Of a stretch of DNA of 32,011 nucleotides, positions 6,978 to 13,873 are shown one piece after another. Each line of letters begins with the position of its first letter. The first letter of the stretch is position 1. Position numbers and translations under genes: made by a program. The notes below the pieces were generated by a model. It saw only the letters and a program-made list of their open reading frames with translations. It was not told the DNA's origin and did no database searches. Source of the stretch: an uncultured Bacteroidales bacterium (GTDB lineage Bacteria > Bacteroidota > Bacteroidia > Bacteroidales > F082); contig CAMYYB010000021.1 in NCBI GenBank assembly GCA_947303335.1, positions 1 to 32,011 on the forward strand, read 5' to 3'.

Positions 6978-7193
6978 CTATAATACAAACCTGTTTACAA
7001 TTATGCCCATTGACAGCAATTCCTCAAAAATGGATTGGTCTTCTCGCGTCTGCGGCTTTTTCCCGTGGGCGATTTCGTAGACGTGCTGCGGCGAAACCTT
7101 GAAGGTGTCAGCGATTTCTTCGTAGACCGAAGGCCTGCTGGAATCCTGATAGGAACCGTAACGTAACTTTGACAAAAATGAAGAGAGCGTCAT
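6978..7193 (-). CDS. Small helix-turn-helix DNA-binding protein, module copy B
   Basis: The protein has 71 aa. The N-terminal 45 residues are identical to those at 1808-2020, including the VYEEIADTFKVSPQHVYEIA helix-turn-helix. The C-terminal helix differs (KKPQTREDQSIFEELLSMGI). The start at 7193 is the first Met after the -7 element at 7224-7231. Just upstream is an array of 20-bp palindromic repeats, and 137 bases downstream begins the small tailed protein gene. It is likely a regulator of the lipoprotein operon or of itself; no named family is claimed. Confidence 0.75.
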   Translation of the reverse strand: MTLSSFLSKLRYGSYQDSSRPSVYEEIADTFKVSPQHVYEIAHGKKPQTREDQSIFEELLSMGIIVNRFVL

Positions 7194-7223
7194 ATCCCGA
7201 ATGTGTTTTTGTTTTTCGGGACG

Positions 7224-7231
7224 CAAAAATA
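7224..7231 (-). promoter_or_regulatory. Bacteroidota -7 promoter element for the copy B HTH operon
   Basis: This is an exact TATTTTTG on the minus strand, 30 bases before the ATG at 7193. It lies within the 210-bp block that is identical to copy A apart from one base. Confidence 0.6.
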
Positions 7232-7280
7232 ATGATTTGAAACATACAAAAAAAGCGTTGGACAAATTTTCAGTTGCAAA

Positions 7281-7382
7281 AGGACAAATTATCGGATAAT
7301 GGGACAAATTATCGGATAATGGGACAAATTATCGGATAATGAGACAAATTGTCGGATGAGTTTGGACTGATTGTCGGATAAG
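7281..7382. repeat. Array of five 20-bp palindromic repeats, putative operator array
   Basis: Units begin at 7281, 7301, 7321, 7341 and 7361. The consensus is GGACAAATTATCGGATAATG; the first three are nearly identical and the last two are degenerate. Each good unit contains ATTATC-G-GATAAT, a perfect palindrome with a one-base centre. The 20-bp spacing puts sites about two helical turns apart, on one face of the DNA. The array sits between the TPR/AraC gene and the promoter at 7224-7231, so it is well placed as a regulator binding array. Copy A keeps only one degraded unit (2088-2105). Confidence 0.85.
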
Positions 7383-7404
7383 TACCAGCTTCGCCAGGCT
7401 ATTT

Positions 7405-9294
7405 TCACCGCCTGTTGGCGCGGTAGGCGGTAGGAGTCATGCCGTATTTGGCCTTGAAATTACGGCTGAAGGTGTCGGCGCTGGTGAACCCGCTGGCCAC
7501 GCGGACCTGCTCGACGTTGAGCTTGGGCTGCTCATTCATGAGGCGCACGGCATAGTCGAGGCGCATCTCACGGACGATGGAGGTGAGCCTTTCCTGGCCG
7601 CTGCCTTGGGCGAAGGCGGCGCCGATGCGATTCTTCGAGATGCCGGTAATATCGATGAGCGTCTGGCGCTCAAAGTTGGGGTCGAGGAAGAGCTGTTCGC
7701 GCTCGATGAGGTCGCGGAGATAGTCGAAAAGCTCGGAGTCCGATTGGGGAGGCTGTGGGAAGTCGTCGCTGGTCGGTTGCGCGTTATCGGTGGCGGGTTC
7801 AGCCACGGCTGCCACTGGGCTGTCGGACACCGGCGATGCCACATCCCCATCCCCTTGCGGACGGATTTCAACCTCTCCCGACCCTGCTTTGGGAGCAGGG
7901 GCTTCCATTTTGTGCTTCAGTTCCTTGTATTTCTCCTTGTATTTCACCGCCTCAGTGATTTGCGCGGCCAGGATACGGTTATGCTTTTGCATCTTGTACC
8001 ACTGGCGGACGGCAAAGAGGGCGAACAGCAACACCAACAGGCCGATGATGCCGAAGGCGGTGAGCGTCGTTTGGGCGCGGCGGGCGGCTGCGCGATGACG
8101 CTCAATCTCGCGCTGCTGCTCCGAGGCATGGAAGCGGGCGGCATACAGATGGGCCTTGCCCTGCAGCAAGTTTTCAATGAGATGCCCATTGAGCGCGACA
8201 TACCGCTTCCAGTAGACTTTCGACGCATCAAGGCGGCCTTGCGCATCAAGGATTTCGGCACGGCCCCTGAGAATTTCAAGATAATTCTCATTCAGTGTGT
8301 CAGTTCCCAAATGCTGCTCCACCTCGTCGTAGATGGCCAACACGCGGTCGTACTCCCCTAAGTCCATCAGCGTTGGAGCTATCATGAAGCGCCCCGTGAG
8401 GCTCTGGCCAGCCGCCGTCTGGTCGTAGAGGGCCAGATATTCCCATGCCTTTGCGCTGTCGCCCAACGAGGCGTGGGCTGTCGCCAAGTAGCCGTAGGCT
8501 TTGCCTCGATAGAAATCGATGTAGTCGGGGCGGTCGTCGTCAGAAGGCTCGCGGACGGAGCCGTCGTGGAAGCTGGCGGCGTGCAGTTCATAGTCGTCAA
8601 GCTCGCTGAGTATGCGCTGGGCGACGGGAATCGCCTCGGCATAGAGGCTCTTCTCGATGCAAATCTCAGCCTTGCGCTTCAGGGCGATAATCAAGGCATC
8701 CAATTCGTTGAACTTCCGCTTGCCCTCAAGCTGAGCGATGACGGAGTCAATCTTGGCCAGCCCTTCATCCTGTTGCCCGATGCGGACGAGCAGCGTGCCT
8801 ATCTCGGCATCGGTGCGCAGGGCTTCCGTCATCTCGCCTCGGCTATGATGGAGGTCGTCCAGCTGGACGGCCCAGTGCAGGGCCTGCTCATAGTCCTTCC
8901 GCATTCGGCAGGCATTCAACAAGATTCCGAGCACATCTTCTCGCGTGTTCAGGTCCTCCATCATGGATTCCAGAAGCATCAGCCTTTCGCAAATCAAGAT
9001 AGCCGTGTCGTAGTTCATCTCCTCGCAAGTCCAGGCATACACCTTGGCCCGCAGCAAATCAGCCCAGTCAGCTGTCAGGTTGCCCACGATTTCCGCCGAG
9101 TCGATAATCAGCAAAGCACGCTCAGGGTCTGAGGCGTAGACATCCATCGCCGCCTTCTTGGTGTAAAGCGTGTCTGACGGTTGCGCAACGCGGTCTTCTT
9201 CCCCGCCCTTGTCGGAAGGGGTGCCACAGCCCGTGCAGCCTGCCAGAAAAACAGTCAATGCAAGGAATACTATGAGATCCCGGAATCTCAGCAT
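7405..9294 (-). CDS. Membrane-bound TPR sensor / AraC-family transcriptional regulator
   Basis: The protein has 629 aa. The start at 9294 was preferred over an ATG 10 codons earlier because the longer version would run into the promoter element at 9322-9329, and because MLRFRDLIVFLALTVFLAGC is a clean lipoprotein-type leader. Residues about 30-410 are TPR-like helices, expected in the periplasm. One membrane helix (LTAFGIIGLLVLLFALFAV) follows near residue 430, then a coiled segment and a Pro/Ala-rich linker. The last 100 residues are an AraC-type double helix-turn-helix (ITGISKNRIGAAFA, VASGFTSADTFSRNFKAKYG, MTPTAYR). This layout is a common Bacteroidota one-protein transmembrane regulator. 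Downstream are the 20-bp repeat array and the HTH/lipoprotein operon, its most likely target. Confidence 0.9.
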   Translation of the reverse strand: MLRFRDLIVFLALTVFLAGCTGCGTPSDKGGEEDRVAQPSDTLYTKKAAMDVYASDPERALLIIDSAEIVGNLTADWADLLRAKVYAWTCEEMNYDTAILICERLMLLESMMEDLNTREDVLGILLNACRMRKDYEQALHWAVQLDDLHHSRGEMTEALRTDAEIGTLLVRIGQQDEGLAKIDSVIAQLEGKRKFNELDALIIALKRKAEICIEKSLYAEAIPVAQRILSELDDYELHAASFHDGSVREPSDDDRPDYIDFYRGKAYGYLATAHASLGDSAKAWEYLALYDQTAAGQSLTGRFMIAPTLMDLGEYDRVLAIYDEVEQHLGTDTLNENYLEILRGRAEILDAQGRLDASKVYWKRYVALNGHLIENLLQGKAHLYAARFHASEQQREIERHRAAARRAQTTLTAFGIIGLLVLLFALFAVRQWYKMQKHNRILAAQITEAVKYKEKYKELKHKMEAPAPKAGSGEVEIRPQGDGDVASPVSDSPVAAVAEPATDNAQPTSDDFPQPPQSDSELFDYLRDLIEREQLFLDPNFERQTLIDITGISKNRIGAAFAQGSGQERLTSIVREMRLDYAVRLMNEQPKLNVEQVRVASGFTSADTFSRNFKAKYGMTPTAYRANRR

Positions 9295-9441
9295 CTGGAA
9301 ATCGCTTTTGCAACAAAGTCGCAAAAATAGGAAAATCCCTCACACGGCGAGGAAGGCTGGGGGAAAAAATTTGGTGGATGTTGGAGACCTCACCCCCCTG
9401 CCCCCCTCTCCACCGTGGAGAGGGGGTGCCTGCCGGACGCA
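9292..9441. repeat. About 150-bp repeat upstream of the regulator (copy 2)
   Basis: This is the partner of 2239-2391. It covers the regulator start codon and promoter region, then a block including GAGGAAGGCTGGGGGAAAAA, and ends with the palindromic CCTCACCCCC/GGAGAGGGGG element (9386-9441). Confidence 0.8.
9322..9329 (-). promoter_or_regulatory. Bacteroidota -7 promoter element for the TPR/AraC regulator
   Basis: This is an exact TATTTTTG on the minus strand, 27 bases before the chosen start at 9294. The corresponding base in copy A (2270-2277) and at 10124-10131 has changed to give TGTTTTTG. Confidence 0.55.
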
Positions 9442-9442
9442 A

Positions 9443-9481
9443 GAAAAAACAACGAAAGGCGACCTGTGGGAGGTCGCCTTT
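9443..9481 (-). terminator. Intrinsic terminator after the toxin-antitoxin operon
   Basis: On the minus strand a perfect 10-bp stem AAAGGCGACC/GGTCGCCTTT (9455-9481, 7-base loop) is followed by a T-rich stretch ending in six T. It starts 5 bases past the toxin stop. Confidence 0.8.
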
Positions 9482-9485
9482 GCGC

Positions 9486-9764
9486 TTATTTGTCGTCGTA
9501 GTGGCCGTAGGCCGAAAGGACATTGACATGCACTATGGTCTCAAATATGTCATAGACGAGGCGGTGTTTCTGAGTAATCCTGCGGCTCCATAATGTGCCG
9601 CCGCCGCCTTTGAGACGTTCTGGCTTGCCGGTGCCAGTTTGTGGATGGTCATAAAGCTCTGCTATTAAGGTAAGAGCCTTCTGATAGGCAGCAGGCTCGT
9701 TTTTGCGCAATGCCTTGAGGTCTTGTTGCGCCTGCTCTTTAATCTCTACAATGTATCGGCTCAT
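9486..9764 (-). CDS. yoeB: YoeB-type (Txe/RelE superfamily) mRNA interferase toxin
   Basis: The protein has 92 aa, the usual size of YoeB. Family landmarks are visible: IKEQAQQDLKAL at the N-terminus, GTGKPERLKG, LWSRRITQKHRLVYDI and the C-terminal VLSAYGHYDDK. These include the Glu, Arg, His and Tyr positions used for ribosome-dependent mRNA cleavage in the family. Its start overlaps the antitoxin stop by 4 bases (ATGA), the normal toxin-antitoxin arrangement. A strong terminator follows at once. It would cleave mRNA at the ribosomal A site when freed from the antitoxin. Confidence 0.92.
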   Translation of the reverse strand: MSRYIVEIKEQAQQDLKALRKNEPAAYQKALTLIAELYDHPQTGTGKPERLKGGGGTLWSRRITQKHRLVYDIFETIVHVNVLSAYGHYDDK

Positions 9765-9997
9765 AAAGCACTAATATATTTGTCAAGCTCTTCAACATTG
9801 TCAAATTGCTTGCCTGGTTGCTTTCTGGCTTCTTCAATACGGGCATAGAACTCGTCGCGGGTAAACTCTGTAGGGTCGGCCTCCTTTTCAGCGACCAATT
9901 TGCGAAGGTATTTGGCAGCTCGTTTCAACAGGTTTTCATCCTCAGCAATAATGCTTAGGTTTCGAAGCACTTCGGCATTCATCTGTATTGCAGTCAT
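9761..9997 (-). CDS. Antitoxin partner of the YoeB-type toxin
   Basis: The protein has 78 aa. The N-terminal half (MTAIQMNAEVLRNLSIIAED) should form the DNA-binding and dimerisation part. The acidic C-terminal half (ARIEEARKQPGKQFDNVEEL) is expected to be the disordered toxin-wrapping tail. The identification rests mainly on position: it lies directly upstream of the toxin, overlaps it by 4 bases, and has a promoter 25 bases before it. It does not look like canonical YefM at the N-terminus, so the subfamily is left open. Autorepression is expected from the family. Confidence 0.82.
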   Translation of the reverse strand: MTAIQMNAEVLRNLSIIAEDENLLKRAAKYLRKLVAEKEADPTEFTRDEFYARIEEARKQPGKQFDNVEELDKYISAL

Positions 9998-10022
9998 GGC
10001 GATATTCTTTTATTTCCACCTG

Positions 10023-10030
10023 CAAAAATA
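10023..10030 (-). promoter_or_regulatory. Bacteroidota -7 promoter element for the toxin-antitoxin operon
   Basis: This is an exact TATTTTTG on the minus strand, 25 bases before the antitoxin ATG at 9997. Confidence 0.55.
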
Positions 10031-10067
10031 CACACTTTTCCCTTCACAGCCACAGATTGTTGAAAAA

Positions 10068-10134
10068 ACAAAGAAAGGCGACCCGCCAGGGGCCGCCATA
10101 TTTAGCTTAGGCAACGAAGTCGCAAAAACAGGAA
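10068..10134. repeat. Orphan fragment of the regulator-upstream repeat and terminator stem
   Basis: Bases 10074-10097 hold an incomplete version of the local terminator stem (GGCGACC pairing with GGCCGCC, lacking the outer TTT). Bases 10103-10134 are a 32-base exact match to 2249-2280. No gene ends here that would need this terminator, so it appears to be a leftover piece of the module flank. The rest of 9998-10168 holds two divergent promoters. Confidence 0.7.
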
Positions 10135-10141
10135 TTTTTCT

Positions 10142-10149
10142 TATTTTTG
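10142..10149 (+). promoter_or_regulatory. Bacteroidota -7 promoter element for the RNA methyltransferase operon
   Basis: This is an exact TATTTTTG on the plus strand, 19 bases before the ATG at 10169. Confidence 0.55.
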
Positions 10150-10168
10150 CGCCCATATAGAAAAAAAT

Positions 10169-10942
10169 ATGATTACCAGCAAAACCAACCCCAAGATAAA
10201 GAACCTCGTCAAGTTGCAAAAAGCCTCAGAGCGGCGCGAGCAAGGCCTCATCCTCATCGAGGGCCGGCGCGAGATTGAGCGGGCACAGGCCTGCGGCTTC
10301 GAGCTGGAGCAGCTCTACGTCTGTGAGCCGCTGCTGCGTACACCTTATATTAATATAGGGGCCGCCACGGTGGAGACCGTCAGCGAGGAGGTGTTCGACA
10401 AAATCGCCTACCGCGAGGGCAGCGACGGACTGTTGGCCGTGGCCAAGCCCAAATACAAGAGCCTCGACGAGTTCAAGCCGAAGAAAGACGCGCTGATTAT
10501 CGTCCTTGAGACCGTCGAGAAGCCCGGCAACCTGGGCGCCGTGATGCGCACCGCCGACGCCGCCGGCGTGGACGCCGTCATCATCGCCGACCCCGCCACG
10601 GATTTGTTCAACCCCAACGCCATCCGCGCCAGCATCGGCTGCATCTTCAGCGTGCCGGTCTACGCCTGCTCCACCGACGAGTGCATACACTGGCTGAAAA
10701 AGAACGGGATAACCATCTACTGCACCTACCTCAAAGCCTCCATTGACTACCTTGACGCCGACTTCCGCAAAGCCTCGGCCCTCGTGATGGGCACCGAGGC
10801 CACCGGCATCTCAGAGGCTTGGGTCGAGGCCGCCGACCAAAACATCATCATCCCCATGCAGGGCATCGCCGACTCGCTCAATGTGTCGGTCACCACGGCC
10901 ATCGTCACCTTTGAAGCCGTCCGTCAACGCAGAAAGCCATGA
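10169..10942 (+). CDS. TrmH/SpoU-family RNA 2'-O-methyltransferase
   Basis: The protein has 257 aa. An N-terminal substrate-binding domain (about 1-100, with LILIEGRREIERA) precedes a SPOUT knot domain carrying all three family motifs: motif 1 ETVEKPGNLGAVMRTADAAG (residues 114-133), motif 2 ALVMGTEATGIS, and motif 3 IIPMQGIADSLNVSVTTAI. Arg127 is the expected catalytic residue and the knot binds S-adenosylmethionine. It probably methylates rRNA; the exact target (RlmB-like or another) cannot be read from sequence alone. The stop overlaps the next gene's ATG by 4 bases, so the two form an operon. Confidence 0.9.
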   Translation: MITSKTNPKIKNLVKLQKASERREQGLILIEGRREIERAQACGFELEQLYVCEPLLRTPYINIGAATVETVSEEVFDKIAYREGSDGLLAVAKPKYKSLDEFKPKKDALIIVLETVEKPGNLGAVMRTADAAGVDAVIIADPATDLFNPNAIRASIGCIFSVPVYACSTDECIHWLKKNGITIYCTYLKASIDYLDADFRKASALVMGTEATGISEAWVEAADQNIIIPMQGIADSLNVSVTTAIVTFEAVRQRRKP

Positions 10943-11856
10943 AGAAAGACTACTTCCTGCTGCATCTATCGGTGTTCATCGCCGGATTCACCGGCGTGCT
11001 GGGGCGGCTCATCACCCTGGACTCTGCCATCCTCGTGTGGTGGCGCATGGCGGCTGCGGCGGTGATAATGTATATCTATTTGCGAATATCGGCGCGACGG
11101 AGAACCATGCGGCAAGGGACGGACGCATTCGATGCGTCCCTACGGAAATACAACATCATGGATGTTTTGCAGATGGGCGGCGTGGGTATGCTGCTCTGCC
11201 TGCACTGGGTGTTCTTCTACGCCAGCATCAAGGCATCCAACGTCTCCATCGGCGTGGTGTGCTTCTCCTTGGTGGGTTTCTTCACCGCCCTGTTCGAGCC
11301 CATCATCAACAAGCACCGCTTCTCGGGGCGCGAGTTCCTCTTCAGCCTGCTCACCATCCTCGGCATCTGGCTCATCTTCCAGTTCGATGCGCGTTACCGC
11401 TTGGGCATCGCCTTGGGCGTGGTGTCGTCAGCCCTTTATGCGCTCTTCGCCATCGTCAACCAGCGCGTCGGCAAGCACTATGAGCCGAAGAACATGCTGC
11501 TTTGGGAGATGATAGGCGGCCTCGTCGGGCTCAGCTGCCTCCTACCTTTATATAATATGTTCATCCCCGTCGGGCGGCTCTACCCCGTCGGCATGGACTA
11601 CGCCTACCTCGCCTTCATGGTTGTGGTCTGCACCATCGGGCTGTGCCTGCTCCAAATCATTGTCCTGCAAAAGATTCCCGCCTTCACCGTCAACCTGACC
11701 TACAACCTCGAACCCGTCTACAGCATCATCCTCTCGATGTTCATCTTCAGCGAGTACAAGGAACTGAACTACTCGTTCTGCATCGGCATCGCCCTGATTA
11801 TCACCTCCGTCGTCCTGCAAACCCTGAGCGAGGTAAAACGGCGAAGCAAGGCATAA
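10939..11856 (+). CDS. EamA/DMT-superfamily inner-membrane transporter
   Basis: The protein has 305 aa with about ten hydrophobic segments in two EamA repeats, for example LHWVFFYASIKASNVSIGVV and FTVNLTYNLEPVYSIILSMF, the latter holding the conserved loop before the last helices. It is translationally coupled to the methyltransferase (ATGA overlap). Substrate is unknown; the superfamily exports metabolites and amino acids. Between helices 2 and 3, residues about 55-71 (TMRQGTDAFDASLRK) are encoded by a palindromic element inserted in frame, and they look like extra sequence compared with remembered homologues. Confidence 0.88.
   Translation: MKKDYFLLHLSVFIAGFTGVLGRLITLDSAILVWWRMAAAAVIMYIYLRISARRRTMRQGTDAFDASLRKYNIMDVLQMGGVGMLLCLHWVFFYASIKASNVSIGVVCFSLVGFFTALFEPIINKHRFSGREFLFSLLTILGIWLIFQFDARYRLGIALGVVSSALYALFAIVNQRVGKHYEPKNMLLWEMIGGLVGLSCLLPLYNMFIPVGRLYPVGMDYAYLAFMVVVCTIGLCLLQIIVLQKIPAFTVNLTYNLEPVYSIILSMFIFSEYKELNYSFCIGIALIITSVVLQTLSEVKRRSKA
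11113..11145. repeat. GTAGGGACGCAT-type palindromic element inserted in frame in the transporter gene
   Basis: GGACGCAT-TCG-ATGCGTCC (11121-11139) is a perfect 8-bp inverted repeat, preceded by AAGGGAC and followed by CCTACGG. Read on the minus strand it begins CCGTAGGGACGCATCGAATG, a dispersed-repeat style also suggested by 16050-16066 and 31261-31290. It keeps the reading frame open through the cytoplasmic loop. Confidence 0.65.
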
Positions 11857-11880
11857 AGCGTGTGATATACCTTTTTTTAT

Positions 11881-11888
11881 TACTTTTG
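11881..11888 (+). promoter_or_regulatory. Bacteroidota -7 promoter element for the TPR-aroE-rlmD operon
   Basis: This is an exact TACTTTTG, 24 bases before the ATG at 11913. It supports that start over the longer open frame beginning inside the transporter gene. Confidence 0.55.
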
Positions 11889-11912
11889 CAGCGCATTAAG
11901 TGGAGAACCAAC

Positions 11913-13379
11913 ATGTTTGAAGACGACGACATAGAAGATTACTACGACGACGAAAAAGACCGCGAGGCCGCCATTGAGCGCTACGAGGAGATGAAGAAGA
12001 CACAAGGGACGGCCTACTTCGACAGCAGCGAGTTCGGGTACATCATTGACCACTATGTGGAAAAGAACCAGCTGCGCCAGTCGCGCAAAGCCCTTGAGCT
12101 GGCCCTGCAGCAGCACCCCGAAAGCAGTTTACTGAAGATTAAGGAGGCGCGGCAGTACCTGTTGGAGGGTCAGGCAGACAACGCTTTCCAAATCATGCAG
12201 CATATCGAACGCGACGAAGACGACGAGCCTGACTATTTCCTCGTCCTGGGCAGCTGCCTCGCCGTCCTCGGTGAGTCGAAGAGCGCCATCGAGAGCTACT
12301 TCAACGCCCTGCCCTACTTCGACGAAGACGAGAAGTTCGACCTCTACAACGCCATCGCCTTCGAATACCAAAGGATGCAAAAGTACGACCTTGCCCTCGA
12401 CTTCTACCAACGCGCCCTGTCCCTGGCCTCCGACGAGAACGAAGAACGCGGCAACATCTATCAGGAGATACGCAGCTGCTACCTCAGCCAAAACCGCCGG
12501 GACGACGCCGTCGCCTTCTTCAAGCGCCTCGTCGACCAAAACCCGCACGACAGCCAGGCCTGGGCCAACATCGGCGAATGCTACCAACAGTCTGACGACT
12601 TCGGGCAAAGCATCGACCCCTTCGAGTTCGCCCTCGCCATCGACCCCACCGACATCGTGACCAACGTCCATCTGGCCGACACCTACTACGACCTGGGACG
12701 CTACCAGGAGGCCATCGACACCCTCCACGAAGCCCTGCGCCAAGGCGTGGAGCACACAGCCATCCGCTCAGCCCTGGGCGAATCCTACTATGCACTGCAA
12801 GACATCCAAAACGCCGAGACCAACTTCAAGAAAGCCATTGAGCTGAGCGAAGACAACGGCATCGCCTGGGACGGACTCGGCCACGTCAACTTCAGCAGGG
12901 AAGACTACAAGACCGCCCTCAAGTACTTCGAAAAAGCCTCGGAGCTACAACCTTGGGTGACCCAGTATCTCTATTCTATTTCCACCACCCATCTCAAGCT
13001 CGGACATATCGACCTTGCACTGAAAGCCCTGCACAAGGCACAGGAAATGGACCCATTAGACCCCAATTCATATTACTATATCGCCGACATCTACGGCCAG
13101 ATGAATCAGATAGACGAGGCCATCAACACCCTGAACTACGGCCTGATGCAGACCGAAAACGACCCGATGCTACTCTACCTGCTGGCCTACGCCTATTTCG
13201 TGAAAGGCGACCGCCTGCACGGGCTCGACACTTTCGACCGCGCCTTGGAAGCCGACTTTGATGCCTGGCCCGACTTCATCGACTACGACAGAGACCTGCT
13301 CTTGGGCGATAACGACATCATCAACCTGATTGAGCAGCACAGGATACAAAACAAACAAAACCCCGAAGACAACGCATGA
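11913..13379 (+). CDS. Tetratricopeptide repeat protein
   Basis: The protein has 488 aa and no signal peptide. It begins with a strongly acidic segment (MFEDDDIEDYYDDEKDREAA). From about residue 60 it consists of TPR helices, at least nine repeats with typical forms such as AWANIGECYQQSDDFGQSID, VHLADTYYDLGRYQEAIDTL and SYYYIADIYGQMNQIDEAIN. It is likely a cytoplasmic scaffold for protein-protein contact; no partner can be named. The start at 11913 follows the promoter element at 11881. Its stop overlaps the next gene by 4 bases. The frame is also open upstream of 11913, but that part overlaps the transporter and is not credible. Confidence 0.88.
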   Translation: MFEDDDIEDYYDDEKDREAAIERYEEMKKTQGTAYFDSSEFGYIIDHYVEKNQLRQSRKALELALQQHPESSLLKIKEARQYLLEGQADNAFQIMQHIERDEDDEPDYFLVLGSCLAVLGESKSAIESYFNALPYFDEDEKFDLYNAIAFEYQRMQKYDLALDFYQRALSLASDENEERGNIYQEIRSCYLSQNRRDDAVAFFKRLVDQNPHDSQAWANIGECYQQSDDFGQSIDPFEFALAIDPTDIVTNVHLADTYYDLGRYQEAIDTLHEALRQGVEHTAIRSALGESYYALQDIQNAETNFKKAIELSEDNGIAWDGLGHVNFSREDYKTALKYFEKASELQPWVTQYLYSISTTHLKLGHIDLALKALHKAQEMDPLDPNSYYYIADIYGQMNQIDEAINTLNYGLMQTENDPMLLYLLAYAYFVKGDRLHGLDTFDRALEADFDAWPDFIDYDRDLLLGDNDIINLIEQHRIQNKQNPEDNA

Positions 13380-13870
13380 AAAACTACATCTACATCTTCC
13401 TCATCGCCATGGTGCCGCTCATCGAGCTGCGCGGCGCCCTGCCCGTAGCCTACGGCATCCATACCGCCAACCCCGACTTCAGCCTGCTGTGGAGCTACAT
13501 CATCATCGCCATCGGCAACATGCTGCCCGTGCCTTTCATCTTCTTCTTTGCCCGCAAGGTGCTTGACTGGGGCAAGGACTGCAAATTCAGACTTTTCAGC
13601 AGATTCTGCCACTGGTGTTTGGAAAAAGGCGAAAAAGGCGGACAGAAACTGCAAGCCAAGGCGGGTCGCGGACTCTATTGGGCCTTGGTGCTCTTCGTCG
13701 GCATCCCGCTGCCCGGCACCGGTGCCTGGACGGGCACCCTCGCCGCCAGCTTCTTAGACATGGACTTCAAGAAGAGCGTGACTGCCGTGATGGGCGGTGT
13801 GGTGCTGGCCAGCGTCATCGTGGGCGTGGTCTGCACACTCGGCTTTGGAGCAATCTTTGGAATCGGTTAA
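13376..13870 (+). CDS. Small multidrug-export family (COG2426-type) membrane protein
   Basis: The protein has 164 aa. It has an N-terminal membrane helix followed by the family signature PLIELRGALPVAYG, a second helix (YIIIAIGNMLPVPFIFFFA), a basic loop with KGEKGGQKLQAKAGRG, and two C-terminal helices that include GIPLPGTGAWTGTLAA and a Gly-rich end. This matches the Sm_multidrug_ex (PF06695) pattern as remembered. Despite the family name, drug export is not demonstrated for most members. It is coupled to the TPR gene (ATGA) and lies 3 bases before aroE. Confidence 0.85.
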   Translation: MKNYIYIFLIAMVPLIELRGALPVAYGIHTANPDFSLLWSYIIIAIGNMLPVPFIFFFARKVLDWGKDCKFRLFSRFCHWCLEKGEKGGQKLQAKAGRGLYWALVLFVGIPLPGTGAWTGTLAASFLDMDFKKSVTAVMGGVVLASVIVGVVCTLGFGAIFGIG

Positions 13871-13873
13871 GAC

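Noticed and set aside
7281-7382. CRISPR array
   Set aside because: These are direct 20-bp tandem units without spacers.
10340-10360. AT-rich CCTTAT pockets inside GC-rich genes (also near 11546, 14054, 14297, 26409, 29393) as hidden sites
   Set aside because: They mostly encode Pro-Tyr or Leu-Tyr pairs and other Pro-Tyr codons here use CCCTAC, so no consistent signal could be supported.
11643-11912. N-terminal extension of the TPR protein
   Set aside because: It overlaps the transporter gene and the promoter element at 11881; the extension has shadow-frame composition.
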